Shown here: one piece after another, positions 47,400 through 54,690 of the stretch | Layout: each line of letters opens with the position of its first letter | Numbering within the stretch: position 1 is the stretch's first letter | Source: Vibrio halioticoli NBRC 102217 | Lineage (GTDB): Bacteria; Pseudomonadota; Gammaproteobacteria; Enterobacterales; Vibrionaceae | Length of the DNA: 64,000 nucleotides | NCBI RefSeq assembly: GCF_000496695.1 | Contig: NZ_BAUJ01000027.1 | Span: 1-64,000, forward strand | Reading direction: 5' to 3' | Program-made: the position numbers and the translations under genes | The notes under the pieces: model-generated | Database searches by the model: none | Told to the model about the DNA's origin: nothing | What the model saw: only the letters and a program-made list of their open reading frames with translations

Positions 47400-48584
47400 T
47401 TATGCGTTTTCATTTTCAACGACTAATGCAACACCTTGACCGCCACCGATACATAAAGTTGCTAGGCCGTAACGTTGGTTACGTTTAGTCAGTTCATGAA
47501 CCAGTGTGACTAAAATACGTGCGCCACTTGCGCCAATTGGGTGACCGATAGCAATTGCGCCGCCATTGACGTTGGTAATTGCTGGGTCTAGGTCTAACCC
47601 TTTCACTACAGAAAGTGCTTGAGATGCAAATGCTTCGTTTGCTTCAACCAGGTCTAAATCGCGAACTGAAAGACCCGCTTTTTGCAGCGCTTTTTCAGAA
47701 GCAGGTACAGGTGCGTAGCCCATAACGTCAGGATCAACACCGGCAGCGCCTTGTGAGCGAATAGTGACCATTGGTGTTAGGCCAAGTTGTTGCGCTTTGT
47801 CTTTGCTCATCAACACAATGGCGGCTGCGCCATCGTTTAAGCCAGATGCGTTTGCCGCAGTTACTGTGCCGTCTTTTTTGAAGGCTGGGCGAGGCTTGCT
47901 GATGGTCGCTAAAGTTGCGCCAAAGCGTGGGAATTCATCGCTATCAACGATAGTGTCACCGCGACGACTCGAGATAGTGTGTGGTGCAATTTCGTCTTTA
48001 AATTTGCCCGCAGTAATTGCCGCTTCTGCGCGGTTTTGTGATTGAACTGCGTAAGCATCTTGCTCTTCACGAGAGATCTCGTATTTGCTAGCTAGGTTTT
48101 CTGCGGTGATGCCCATATGGAAGCCACCAAACGCATCCACCAAGCCATCGTTTAGCATGATGTCGGTAAGTTGAGAGTGTCCCATTTTCACGCCAGTGCG
48201 GTGTGAACCAAGGATGTGGGCGGCGTTTGACATTGATTCAGCGCCACCTGCGACAACGATTTCAGCTTCACCGGTTTGAATTTGTAGAACCGCATCCATT
48301 ACCGCTTTTAGACCTGAACCACATACCATAGAAACCACGTTTGCCGTTGCTTCATCAGGAATACCACTAAATTTAGCGACCTGGCGCGCAGGGTTTTGAC
48401 CTAGGCCTGCTGACAATACGTTACCAAAAATCAGGTTATCGACTTGCTCAGGTTTTACGTTGGCGTCGGCTAAGGCAGCTTTGACAGCTGTTACACCCAG
48501 AACGATAGGAGAGATGTTGGTGAAAGCACCTAAGTAGGCACCGATTGCAGTACGTTTTGCGCTTACAATTACTACTTCTTTCAT
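47400..48584 (-). CDS. Acetyl-CoA C-acetyltransferase (thiolase, AtoB-like)
   Basis: This 394-aa enzyme thiolytically splits acetoacetyl-CoA to two acetyl-CoA. It begins [20 protein letters not shown]. The acylated Cys lies in [17 protein letters not shown] (about residue 88). The C-terminal catalytic motifs [19 protein letters not shown] and [13 protein letters not shown] hold the His and second Cys. The ATG at 48584 has AGGAT upstream; 12 more codons are open but not conserved. Within this cluster it would finish the breakdown of acetoacetate released by BKACE. A hairpin separates it from the upstream cyclase gene. Confidence 0.95.
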   Translation of the reverse strand: MKEVVIVSAKRTAIGAYLGAFTNISPIVLGVTAVKAALADANVKPEQVDNLIFGNVLSAGLGQNPARQVAKFSGIPDEATANVVSMVCGSGLKAVMDAVLQIQTGEAEIVVAGGAESMSNAAHILGSHRTGVKMGHSQLTDIMLNDGLVDAFGGFHMGITAENLASKYEISREEQDAYAVQSQNRAEAAITAGKFKDEIAPHTISSRRGDTIVDSDEFPRFGATLATISKPRPAFKKDGTVTAANASGLNDGAAAIVLMSKDKAQQLGLTPMVTIRSQGAAGVDPDVMGYAPVPASEKALQKAGLSVRDLDLVEANEAFASQALSVVKGLDLDPAITNVNGGAIAIGHPIGASGARILVTLVHELTKRNQRYGLATLCIGGGQGVALVVENENA

Positions 48585-48783
48585 GGGAATCCTTTTGTTT
48601 CTCACAGTGATCATTGCCACTGATGTTTATTATTCTTTATGACCGGGTATCTCGCCGACCAAGGATATAAATAAAATAATGTGTTGCTAAAAACGCCATT
48701 AGTATCGATTCATTTATATGGGTAATCCGTAGGGATAAAACCGATATCAATGGAAGCTATTGTGCTTAATCATTTGTTTAAAT

Positions 48784-48807
48784 AAGCCGGAGTGTTTGCT
48801 CCGGCTT
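48784..48807 (-). terminator. Hairpin between the cyclase and thiolase genes
   Basis: AAGCCGGAG and CTCCGGCTT are perfect 9-base arms around a 6-base loop, followed on the minus strand by ATTT. It follows the six-gene operon and may terminate it in part. Confidence 0.65.
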
Positions 48808-48848
48808 GGAGCTAATCAGTGTATTTGTTCAAGTGTATGAACGGGTGA

Positions 48849-49811
48849 TTAGTGATCACCGTATGGGTATAGACGGTCAGGACATTCAACAACTTTGTCT
48901 GCGTCGATAACCGCCATTAGGCGAGTCATAGAACCATCACCACAGTAAAGGTTCAGTGGAGCACCAACGATATCGAAACGACGGCCTTTTACTTTCTCAA
49001 CTTGGCCACCTACGTTTTCCCAACCTACTTTACCGTTACCCAGTAGCAGCTTGTGACAAGGTTCCCATGTACCGTTGCTTAGGCCTTTTTCTTCAACCAT
49101 GCCGTACAGTTCCTTGTAAGCTTCTTCGCCGTGAATTTCTTTGTACATGTCACGATCAAAGTGTGCGTATTCTGCTTCACCAAACTTGTCGATGAATTCT
49201 TTCTTCAGTGGGTAACCAGAGTAACCTTCAAGGTTCATTGATAGACGTCCCGCTGATTTTTCACCGATAGATGTGTGTAGAGGGTGGTCTAGTGCTTGTT
49301 GGTCTACGCCTAGTGCTTTGATGTCATGCTTCATACACCAGTGACCAACAGAAGCGCCAACGCCAGTTGCGTAGTGGTAGTACTGCTTGCTGTCATCCCA
49401 AAGTTTGCACATGCCAGTGTAGATAATGACGATCATGTCTTTTAGGTCAGCAAATTCTAGGCCTTCAACCGCTTCTACTGCTGCATCCATGTCTTCTGCT
49501 TTGATCAGAGACCACTGAGGTAGGTGTGAAAGGTCAAGACAAACTGCTTTACCACAGTAAGAGTCCAGTTCCATTTCGTGAGTGTAACGAGCACGACGGC
49601 CGTCAAACTCAGTTTCAATGACGTGACGAGGAGAATCGGCGTGAGTACCACAGTGCATTGGCATTTTGAAGAACTGAGTCAGTACGCCTGATTTTGCTAG
49701 GCCGTGTGCACGAGTGATTTCAGGTTGTGGGAAGTAAGGCCACTGTGGAGATTGAGAACCGATTGGGTGCGACAAATCGATGATTACTTTGCCTTCAAAA
49801 ATAGATGTCAT
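48849..49811 (-). CDS. Cyclase-family metal-dependent hydrolase (kynurenine formamidase-like)
   Basis: This 320-aa protein belongs to the 'cyclase' superfamily, which includes arylformamidase and isatin hydrolase. Its metal-binding motif HCGTHADSPRH (about residues 52-62) supplies the His/Asp ligands. VIDLSHPIGSQSPQWPYFPQ at the N-terminus and ALGVDQQALDHPLHT in the middle are also typical. It would open a cyclic amide, imide or lactone with water. At 320 aa it is longer than KynB (about 210), with added C-terminal sequence. It is the last gene of the operon that starts with the CoA transferase. Its substrate is unknown. Confidence 0.82.
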   Translation of the reverse strand: MTSIFEGKVIIDLSHPIGSQSPQWPYFPQPEITRAHGLAKSGVLTQFFKMPMHCGTHADSPRHVIETEFDGRRARYTHEMELDSYCGKAVCLDLSHLPQWSLIKAEDMDAAVEAVEGLEFADLKDMIVIIYTGMCKLWDDSKQYYHYATGVGASVGHWCMKHDIKALGVDQQALDHPLHTSIGEKSAGRLSMNLEGYSGYPLKKEFIDKFGEAEYAHFDRDMYKEIHGEEAYKELYGMVEEKGLSNGTWEPCHKLLLGNGKVGWENVGGQVEKVKGRRFDIVGAPLNLYCGDGSMTRLMAVIDADKVVECPDRLYPYGDH

Positions 49812-49886
49812 AGTCTTTTACCTTTAAATTTTTTAATTAGGCTTGCGCTGGTAGCAAGCCTTTTAGGGTGTTTTTAATACCGAGAA

Positions 49887-50846
49887 TTACGCTTCTTCTA
49901 GTTGCTTACGACGGTATTTAGTTTGATCAATCAGATATTTAAATAGATTGGTTTTTGATTCAGTTGCTTGTTCTGGTGTCCATGTTTGGAAACCTTCGCC
50001 TGTTGCAAAACCGCTTTTGCCGTCTTCAACCAACTCTTTAAGCTTGCTGCTTGGCTCAGTACCAGAGTAAAGGTGCTCAAACATGTACTTATGAATGTTT
50101 AGGCTAAGCTCTGTTGAAACCATGTCTGCGTTTTCAAACGGTGCAAGTTGAGGAACGCGGAAACCAAATGAATTTTTAATGCAGTCATCAATGGTTTTCG
50201 GGTCAGCAATACCTTCGTCTAGCATGTAGAACGCTTCACGCCATAGGGCATGTTGTAGACGGTTTGCTAAGAAACCTGGAACGTCTTTCATGCATTTAGC
50301 CGGTGCTTTGCCACACTCTTCTAGTAAGTCGAATGACGCTTGGAAGACTTCTTCATCGGTGTCTTCTGTGCGAATCACTTCGACTAGAGGAATCAGTACC
50401 GCTGGGTTCCAGAAGTGCATGCCAATCACACGCTCTTTCTTCTCAACTACTTCGGCAATTTCAGTGATGGATTTCACTGATGTGCCAGAAGCGAAGATGC
50501 AGTCTGGACGTGCGTACTGCTCCATCTCTTTGAACGTAGCGTGTTTGATGTCCATTACTTCAGGTACAGATTCAAAAATCAGATCCGCATTTTCGTACGC
50601 TTCAATAGCGTCAGCTGTAATGTTGATGCGGTCTAAAATTTCAGCTTTTCTGTGCTCTTCAAGTAGGCCTTCTTGGATGAACATATCAAGCTGGCTGCTC
50701 ATATCTTCAACGGCGGTACACTTAGACACGTTACGTGTTTTAATAGTTACGTTACGACCACCCGAGGCGAAGATTTGCGCGATACCCACGCCCATCATGC
50801 CCGAGCCACCTACGATGGTGATGTTCTTAATATCTTGATGCTTCAT
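49887..50846 (-). CDS. 3-hydroxyacyl-CoA dehydrogenase family protein
   Basis: This 319-aa NAD-dependent dehydrogenase has an N-terminal Rossmann fold (TIVGGSGMMGVGIAQIFASG). The His-Glu dyad region is MHFWNPAVLIPLVEVI, and the C-terminal helical dimerisation domain contains DVPGFLANRLQHALWREAFY. The layout resembles 3-hydroxybutyryl-CoA dehydrogenase, L-carnitine 3-dehydrogenase and L-gulonate 3-dehydrogenase, which oxidise a 3-hydroxyl to a 3-keto group. Next to a BKACE gene, the most economical role is producing the beta-keto acid from a 3-hydroxy acid. It follows the SDR gene by 9 bp. Confidence 0.88.
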   Translation of the reverse strand: MKHQDIKNITIVGGSGMMGVGIAQIFASGGRNVTIKTRNVSKCTAVEDMSSQLDMFIQEGLLEEHRKAEILDRINITADAIEAYENADLIFESVPEVMDIKHATFKEMEQYARPDCIFASGTSVKSITEIAEVVEKKERVIGMHFWNPAVLIPLVEVIRTEDTDEEVFQASFDLLEECGKAPAKCMKDVPGFLANRLQHALWREAFYMLDEGIADPKTIDDCIKNSFGFRVPQLAPFENADMVSTELSLNIHKYMFEHLYSGTEPSSKLKELVEDGKSGFATGEGFQTWTPEQATESKTNLFKYLIDQTKYRRKQLEEA

Positions 50847-50855
50847 AGTGTTTCC

Positions 50856-51671
50856 TTATCCCGCTGTACAGCCGCCATCCACATAAATGATTTGGCCGTT
50901 GATGAAGTTAGATGCTGGTGCAGACAGGAATAGAACCAAGCCAATCATGTCGTTTGTTTCTGCTACGCGACCCATTGGCAGGCGAGCCAAGAACGGAGCG
51001 ATACGTGCTGGGTCTTCGCAAATCTCTTGAGTCAGTGGAGATTTAACTAGAGTAGGAGCAATCGCGTTCACATTGATGGTAAAGCCTTGCTTAGCACCTT
51101 TTAGAGACCATTCAGTTGAAAGCTGCTTAGTTAGGCTATCTACTGCCGCTTTTGATGCTGCATAAGCAGAGTAACCATCTGGATGACCACAGAAGCCACG
51201 TACTGAAGAAGTGTTCACGATTTTGCCGTGACCTTGCTTCATGAAGTACTGTCCAAAAATCTGACAAGGAACAAGCGTGCCCGTTACGTTAACGTTCATT
51301 ACTTGGTTGAACTTATCGGTAGGCATTTCTTCAGCAGGAGCACGGAAAGCCATGCCAGCGTTATTGACTAGAATGTCGATGCGACCAAAGCGAGTATCGA
51401 TTTCATCAACCAATTCTTGAACTTTTTGTGGGTCCGTTACATCAGAAGTAATTGCTACACACTCACCGCCAACTTCACGTACAGAGGCTACTGTTTCTTC
51501 TAGAGTTTGCATGTTACGTGCAGTGACTACGACTTTAGCGCCGTGCAATGCAAATGCTTGTGCGTAAGCTGCGCCAAGAGTGCCGTTACCGCCAGTAATT
51601 ACCGCTACTTTGTCTTTAAGGTCAAAAATGTTTTGAGCAAATTCGTTGCTCCACGTTGAGGTCATTGCCAT
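50856..51671 (-). CDS. Short-chain dehydrogenase/reductase
   Basis: This 271-aa classical SDR has the NAD(P) motif TGGNGTLGAAYA (about residues 22-33) and NNAG. The catalytic Ser lies in VNTSSVRG and the Tyr-x3-Lys in YSAYAASKAA. The end INGQIIYVDGGCTAG is typical. It probably oxidises a secondary alcohol of the pathway substrate, or makes the hydroxy acid used by the next enzyme. AGGACA precedes the ATG at 51671. It lies between the cupin and the 3-hydroxyacyl-CoA dehydrogenase-like gene. Confidence 0.92.
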   Translation of the reverse strand: MAMTSTWSNEFAQNIFDLKDKVAVITGGNGTLGAAYAQAFALHGAKVVVTARNMQTLEETVASVREVGGECVAITSDVTDPQKVQELVDEIDTRFGRIDILVNNAGMAFRAPAEEMPTDKFNQVMNVNVTGTLVPCQIFGQYFMKQGHGKIVNTSSVRGFCGHPDGYSAYAASKAAVDSLTKQLSTEWSLKGAKQGFTINVNAIAPTLVKSPLTQEICEDPARIAPFLARLPMGRVAETNDMIGLVLFLSAPASNFINGQIIYVDGGCTAG

Positions 51672-51727
51672 CTTTCTATGTCCTATTAAATTTGGTTTAG
51701 ATGATTCTTAATTTTTTATTTAACGAC

Positions 51728-52084
51728 TTAACAAGTAGAGAACGTCACCAGTGCCGAAGCCGTTTCATTGGTGCGGTTTTCTAGGCGTCGACCTTCGTTT
51801 GGTAGGAAGGCGATAGAGTCACCTTTTTTAATGACGTATTCTTTTTCATCGCCATCAATAACCACTAGCTCACCGCTAACTACGAAATACGTTTTTTCAA
51901 ATTCAGCCGCTGGCATACCTTCGTCGTACTGCCAATCTGCGCCGCCATTGGGTAGGAAATATGACAACCCTTGCCAAAACTTAGTCACGCCAGTTTCAGC
52001 TTCGCCTTGCAGCTTCAAAGATACCGTGCCGTGGTGGCTTGGCGGGTTGTATGCACTCACTTCAGATAATTTAATTGCTTTCAT
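51728..52084 (-). CDS. Cupin domain protein
   Basis: This 118-aa single-domain cupin has a small double-stranded beta-helix. The first cupin motif lies around GGADWQYDEGMPAAEFEKTYFVVSGELVVIDGD and the second around KKGDSIAFLPNEGRRLEN. The usual His ligands of motif 1 are poorly preserved, since Asp and Glu occupy the region. It may therefore be non-enzymatic or bind a metal differently. It begins 2 bp after the CoA-transferase subunit B gene. Its role in the pathway is unknown; isomerisation or ligand binding is possible. Confidence 0.8.
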   Translation of the reverse strand: MKAIKLSEVSAYNPPSHHGTVSLKLQGEAETGVTKFWQGLSYFLPNGGADWQYDEGMPAAEFEKTYFVVSGELVVIDGDEKEYVIKKGDSIAFLPNEGRRLENRTNETASALVTFSTC

Positions 52085-52086
52085 TT

Positions 52087-52749
52087 TTATGCTCCGAATG
52101 TTACGACATTGGTAGGAATGATTAATTCTGTTGCCGTTTTTTGGATAACCTCTTCGATGCTGCTGTGAGGTGCCACTTCTTTTAGTAGTAAGCCTTCTGG
52201 CACTACTTCTATAACGGCTAGGTCAGTAATAATTAGGTTTACTTGACCTTTGGCGGTAAGGGGTAATGTGCACTCATTTAAGATTTTGCTTTCACCGTGT
52301 TTGTTACAGTGATCCATCATGATGATTACGCGCTTTGCACCACTGACTAGGTCCATTGCGCCGCCCATACCAGCGATAAGTTTTTTAGGGATCATGTAGT
52401 TGGCTAAGTTGCCGTGACGGTCAACTTCCATCGCACCGAGTACCGTTGCATCTACATGTCCGCCACGAATAAGAGTGAAAGACAGGCTAGAATCAAAATA
52501 AGCTGCGCCTTCGATAGCGGTTTTAGGCGAACCACCAGCGTCAGTCAGTTCCCAATCTTCTTGGCCTTCTTCTGGCGATCCTGCGATGCCAACCATGCCA
52601 TTTTCAGATTGAAAAACGATGTGTTTGTCTGGGTCAACAAAGCCAGCAACTAAAGTTGGCATACCAATTCCCAGATTTACCAAGTCGCCAGTATTGAGCT
52701 CTTGAGCAACACGTTGTGCGACTAGGTTTCTCATTTGCTTTTTGTCCAT
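52087..52749 (-). CDS. 3-oxoacid CoA-transferase subunit B (AtoA-like)
   Basis: This 220-aa beta subunit carries the active-site glutamate in the SENGMVGIAG motif (about residue 49). It also has NLGIGMPTLVAGF and the GAMDLVSGAKRVIIMMDH segment. With subunit A, 5 bp upstream, it moves CoA from an acyl-CoA to acetoacetate or a related 3-oxo acid, through an enzyme-CoA thioester. In this cluster the CoA donor could be the acyl-CoA released by BKACE. AtoA/ScoB/PcaJ are hard to separate from sequence, so no symbol is given. Confidence 0.92.
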   Translation of the reverse strand: MDKKQMRNLVAQRVAQELNTGDLVNLGIGMPTLVAGFVDPDKHIVFQSENGMVGIAGSPEEGQEDWELTDAGGSPKTAIEGAAYFDSSLSFTLIRGGHVDATVLGAMEVDRHGNLANYMIPKKLIAGMGGAMDLVSGAKRVIIMMDHCNKHGESKILNECTLPLTAKGQVNLIITDLAVIEVVPEGLLLKEVAPHSSIEEVIQKTATELIIPTNVVTFGA

Positions 52750-52754
52750 GTCGA

Positions 52755-53405
52755 TTACCCTACGATGTAGTCAATTAGTACAGATGGTGTAGTAAATGCA
52801 TCCACGGAGTATTTACCCGCATCAACCACTTCTTCAGGCTCAACAAATACTTGGTTTGCCGCTGTTGCCATTACCGGATTGAAGTTCTTGGTGGTTTTGT
52901 TGTAGAGCGTGTTACCAAACACATCACAGGTTGATGCTTTAAGAAGAGAAACGTCAGCTTTGCGTGGTAGTTCAAGGAGGAACTCTTCGCCGTCAATTTC
53001 AATAACGCGTTTGCCTTCTTGAACTAGAGTACCAACACCCGTTTTAGTCAGAACGCCACCAAGGCCAGCGCCAGCAGCACGAATCTGCTCAACCAATGTG
53101 CCTTGAGGAACCAACTCAACTTCCATCTCACCAGAGTTCATTTTGTCTCCAGCAATTCGGTTTAAGCCGATGTGAGAAGCGACAAGTTTACTAACTTGGC
53201 CAGTTTCAATTAGCTTGCCCACACCTTTACCTGGTAGGCCGGCGTCATTACAAATTACAGTTAGGTTTTTTACGCCACTTTCAACAATCGCATCAATCAC
53301 CTTTTCTGGTGAACCGATTGTCATAAAACCACCAACCATCAAGGTCATGCCATCTTCAATTTTGGCCGCTGCTTGCAGTGGTGATAGAACGGGTTTTAAT
53401 AACAT
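52755..53405 (-). CDS. 3-oxoacid CoA-transferase subunit A (AtoD-like)
   Basis: This 216-aa alpha subunit is the first gene of the catabolic operon. Family segments DGMTLMVGGFMTIGSPEKVIDA, the GLNRIAGDKMNSGEMEVELVPQGTL region and the C-terminal EEVVDAGKYSVDAFTTPS are present. It pairs with the next gene to make the CoA transferase. A candidate CRP site lies about 155 bases upstream, consistent with carbon-catabolite control. The 690-bp gap upstream probably contains the operon promoter. Confidence 0.92.
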   Translation of the reverse strand: MLLKPVLSPLQAAAKIEDGMTLMVGGFMTIGSPEKVIDAIVESGVKNLTVICNDAGLPGKGVGKLIETGQVSKLVASHIGLNRIAGDKMNSGEMEVELVPQGTLVEQIRAAGAGLGGVLTKTGVGTLVQEGKRVIEIDGEEFLLELPRKADVSLLKASTCDVFGNTLYNKTTKNFNPVMATAANQVFVEPEEVVDAGKYSVDAFTTPSVLIDYIVG

Positions 53406-54098
53406 TGCCTCATCTCACTTTCGCCTCTATGGGCGATTCTCGTTTCGTTGCAAATAAGATTACGCCTGAAGAAAAACCAAAAGAATGGCACTAATGAGAA
53501 GAGGCGTTTCATGGGTGCAAGGGATTATTAGAGCAAGATCAAACAACGATAAATTGCGTGAACAGAGTCACTGAACTAAGTGCTAATTTCTTAAATATAA
53601 AAACCGCAATTTCATAGATAGGAATTAATTTTTAACAAACTACTTTTGTGTGAATTAGCGCAGAGTTTTATTTCTCTGATAGGAAGGTAGATGCGTATAG
53701 GAGGGAAATAAATTTTGTGAAAAGTGGGGCAGGGAGCTTAGTGGTTGAATTTGTGGTGTTTTATTGGTCAGTTTGGGAAGGGAAAGTAGGCGGTTGGAGT
53801 AAATTGACGAGCGTTTTCTGACTAGATGTGGGGAATTTTATTTTTGATGAGCGCTGAATGGAAAAGGCTGAGCAGGAGTGATTGGTTGTGACGCTTAATA
53901 TTGAGTGAAAAGATGAACCAATTTGGTTGATTTCGACATCTTTTATATCATTCATTACGCATAAAATGCGTTGCTGATATTAGGGGTAGGTAGAATATCT
54001 ATCTTAATATTCAGTTGTTTATGACTCTCATAAAATTAATACGCCAATCAAAAAAGCCAGTGAAGAGAACGTCAGCTGGGTTAAATAAGGTCACAGCT
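53406..54098. other. Long intergenic region between the catabolic operon and a lipoprotein gene
   Basis: These 693 bases contain the divergent promoters of the CoA-transferase operon and the lipoprotein gene. Apart from a CRP-like site at 53558-53573, I see no gene, RNA or repeat. A 64-codon frame on the minus strand at 53761-53955 has no recognisable features and is probably spurious. Confidence 0.4.
53558..53573 (-). promoter_or_regulatory. Candidate CRP-binding site of the catabolic operon
   Basis: CGTGA-ACAGAG-TCACT keeps the GTGA-N6-TCAC core of the CRP consensus TGTGA-N6-TCACA exactly, with only the outermost bases changed. It lies 153-168 bases upstream of the first operon gene. That fits activation if the promoter lies between them. 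Confidence 0.5.
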
Positions 54099-54569
54099 AT
54101 GAAAAAAATCATCCTTTTGCCTGCGCTAGCTAGCATTGCTCTGTCTGGCTGTACGACTCCAGCTGTTCAAGCACAAAATGCTTTTGCTCGTGATTTAGCT
54201 GAGGTCACTAATGTTAAGCAAGCAGCAGACATACTTGGCATGCCTACGGGTAAACGTACCCTTCTAGGGAAGGATGTTTATACGTGGCAATCAAGCCGCA
54301 ACTCGCAAGCAATCAAGTTTGGCTTTAATGACTTTGGTAACTTGCGACCTGAATCTCAGATCATTAACGTTCGTTGTAAAGTAGAGTTAATTACAGTTGA
54401 AAATTCATTGGATGTAGAATCTCGTACCTATGATGGTTCAGTCGATGGATGCCAAAGTTACATCAGATTATTGGATAACTTCTATTACAGTAATCATCCA
54501 GCAGAAGACCCTAGAAAAGACCTAGCTACATATACCAACGATGACTTTGATCCAGACTTTGATTGGTAA
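54099..54569 (+). CDS. Small putative outer-membrane lipoprotein of unknown function
   Basis: This 156-aa protein begins MKKIILLPALASIALSGC with lipobox L-S-G-C18 followed by Thr-Thr, so it should be lipidated and moved to the outer membrane. The mature part contains a segment like SmpA/BamE-type repeats: VKQAADILGMPTGKRTLLGKDVYTWQ resembles the 'G-x-P-x-x-x-x-x-G-x-x-x-W-x-Y' pattern of small lipoproteins. A short C-terminal acidic tail follows (DDFDPDFDW). I do not recognise a family. The ATG at 54099 was chosen for the signal peptide; the frame extends upstream without merit. It lies just outside the left end of the Tn7-like element, so it probably belongs to the original glmS-flanking chromosome. 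Confidence 0.75.
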   Translation: MKKIILLPALASIALSGCTTPAVQAQNAFARDLAEVTNVKQAADILGMPTGKRTLLGKDVYTWQSSRNSQAIKFGFNDFGNLRPESQIINVRCKVELITVENSLDVESRTYDGSVDGCQSYIRLLDNFYYSNHPAEDPRKDLATYTNDDFDPDFDW

Positions 54570-54627
54570 TTGCCTTTATTTGCAATCTAGTTACATAGGG
54601 TGATTATTGAGGATAACACGCAGGTAC

Positions 54628-54650
54628 AAAAAAGGGGCTAGAAGCCCCTT
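54628..54650 (-). terminator. Terminator, probably the displaced native glmS terminator
   Basis: AAGGGGCT and AGCCCCTT form a perfect 8-bp stem around AGA. On the minus strand it is followed by a T run. It lies only six bases outside the left inverted repeat of the Tn7-like element. Since Tn7 inserts between glmS and its terminator, this is best read as the original glmS terminator, pushed 5.1 kb away. It can now end transcription of the reverse-transcriptase gene. Confidence 0.75.
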
Positions 54651-54656
54651 ACAGAT

Positions 54657-54686
54657 TGTGGGCGGATAATAAAGTTTGATCATTTT
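54657..54686 (+). repeat. Left terminal inverted repeat of the Tn7-like element
   Basis: It begins TGTGGGCGGATAATAAAGTT. Over 25 bases it matches the right repeat (read inward) at 20. The RT gene ends only a few bases inside, so the usual array of several transposase-binding sites seems to be missing on this side. Confidence 0.82.
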
Positions 54687-54690
54687 TTGA

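Noticed and set aside
53485..53505. A TGGCAC element that might be the -24 part of a sigma-54 promoter
   Set aside because: No GC-containing -12 element lies at the right distance and the orientation does not fit the operon.
53761..53955. A 64-codon minus-strand frame in the long intergenic gap
   Set aside because: Low-complexity Ser-rich translation, no ribosome-binding site and no hydrophobic or domain pattern.
54015..54098. N-terminal extension of the lipoprotein frame upstream of its lipobox signal
   Set aside because: The 28 extra codons have no hydrophobic or conserved character, and the signal peptide starts cleanly at the ATG at 54099, which follows AAGG.
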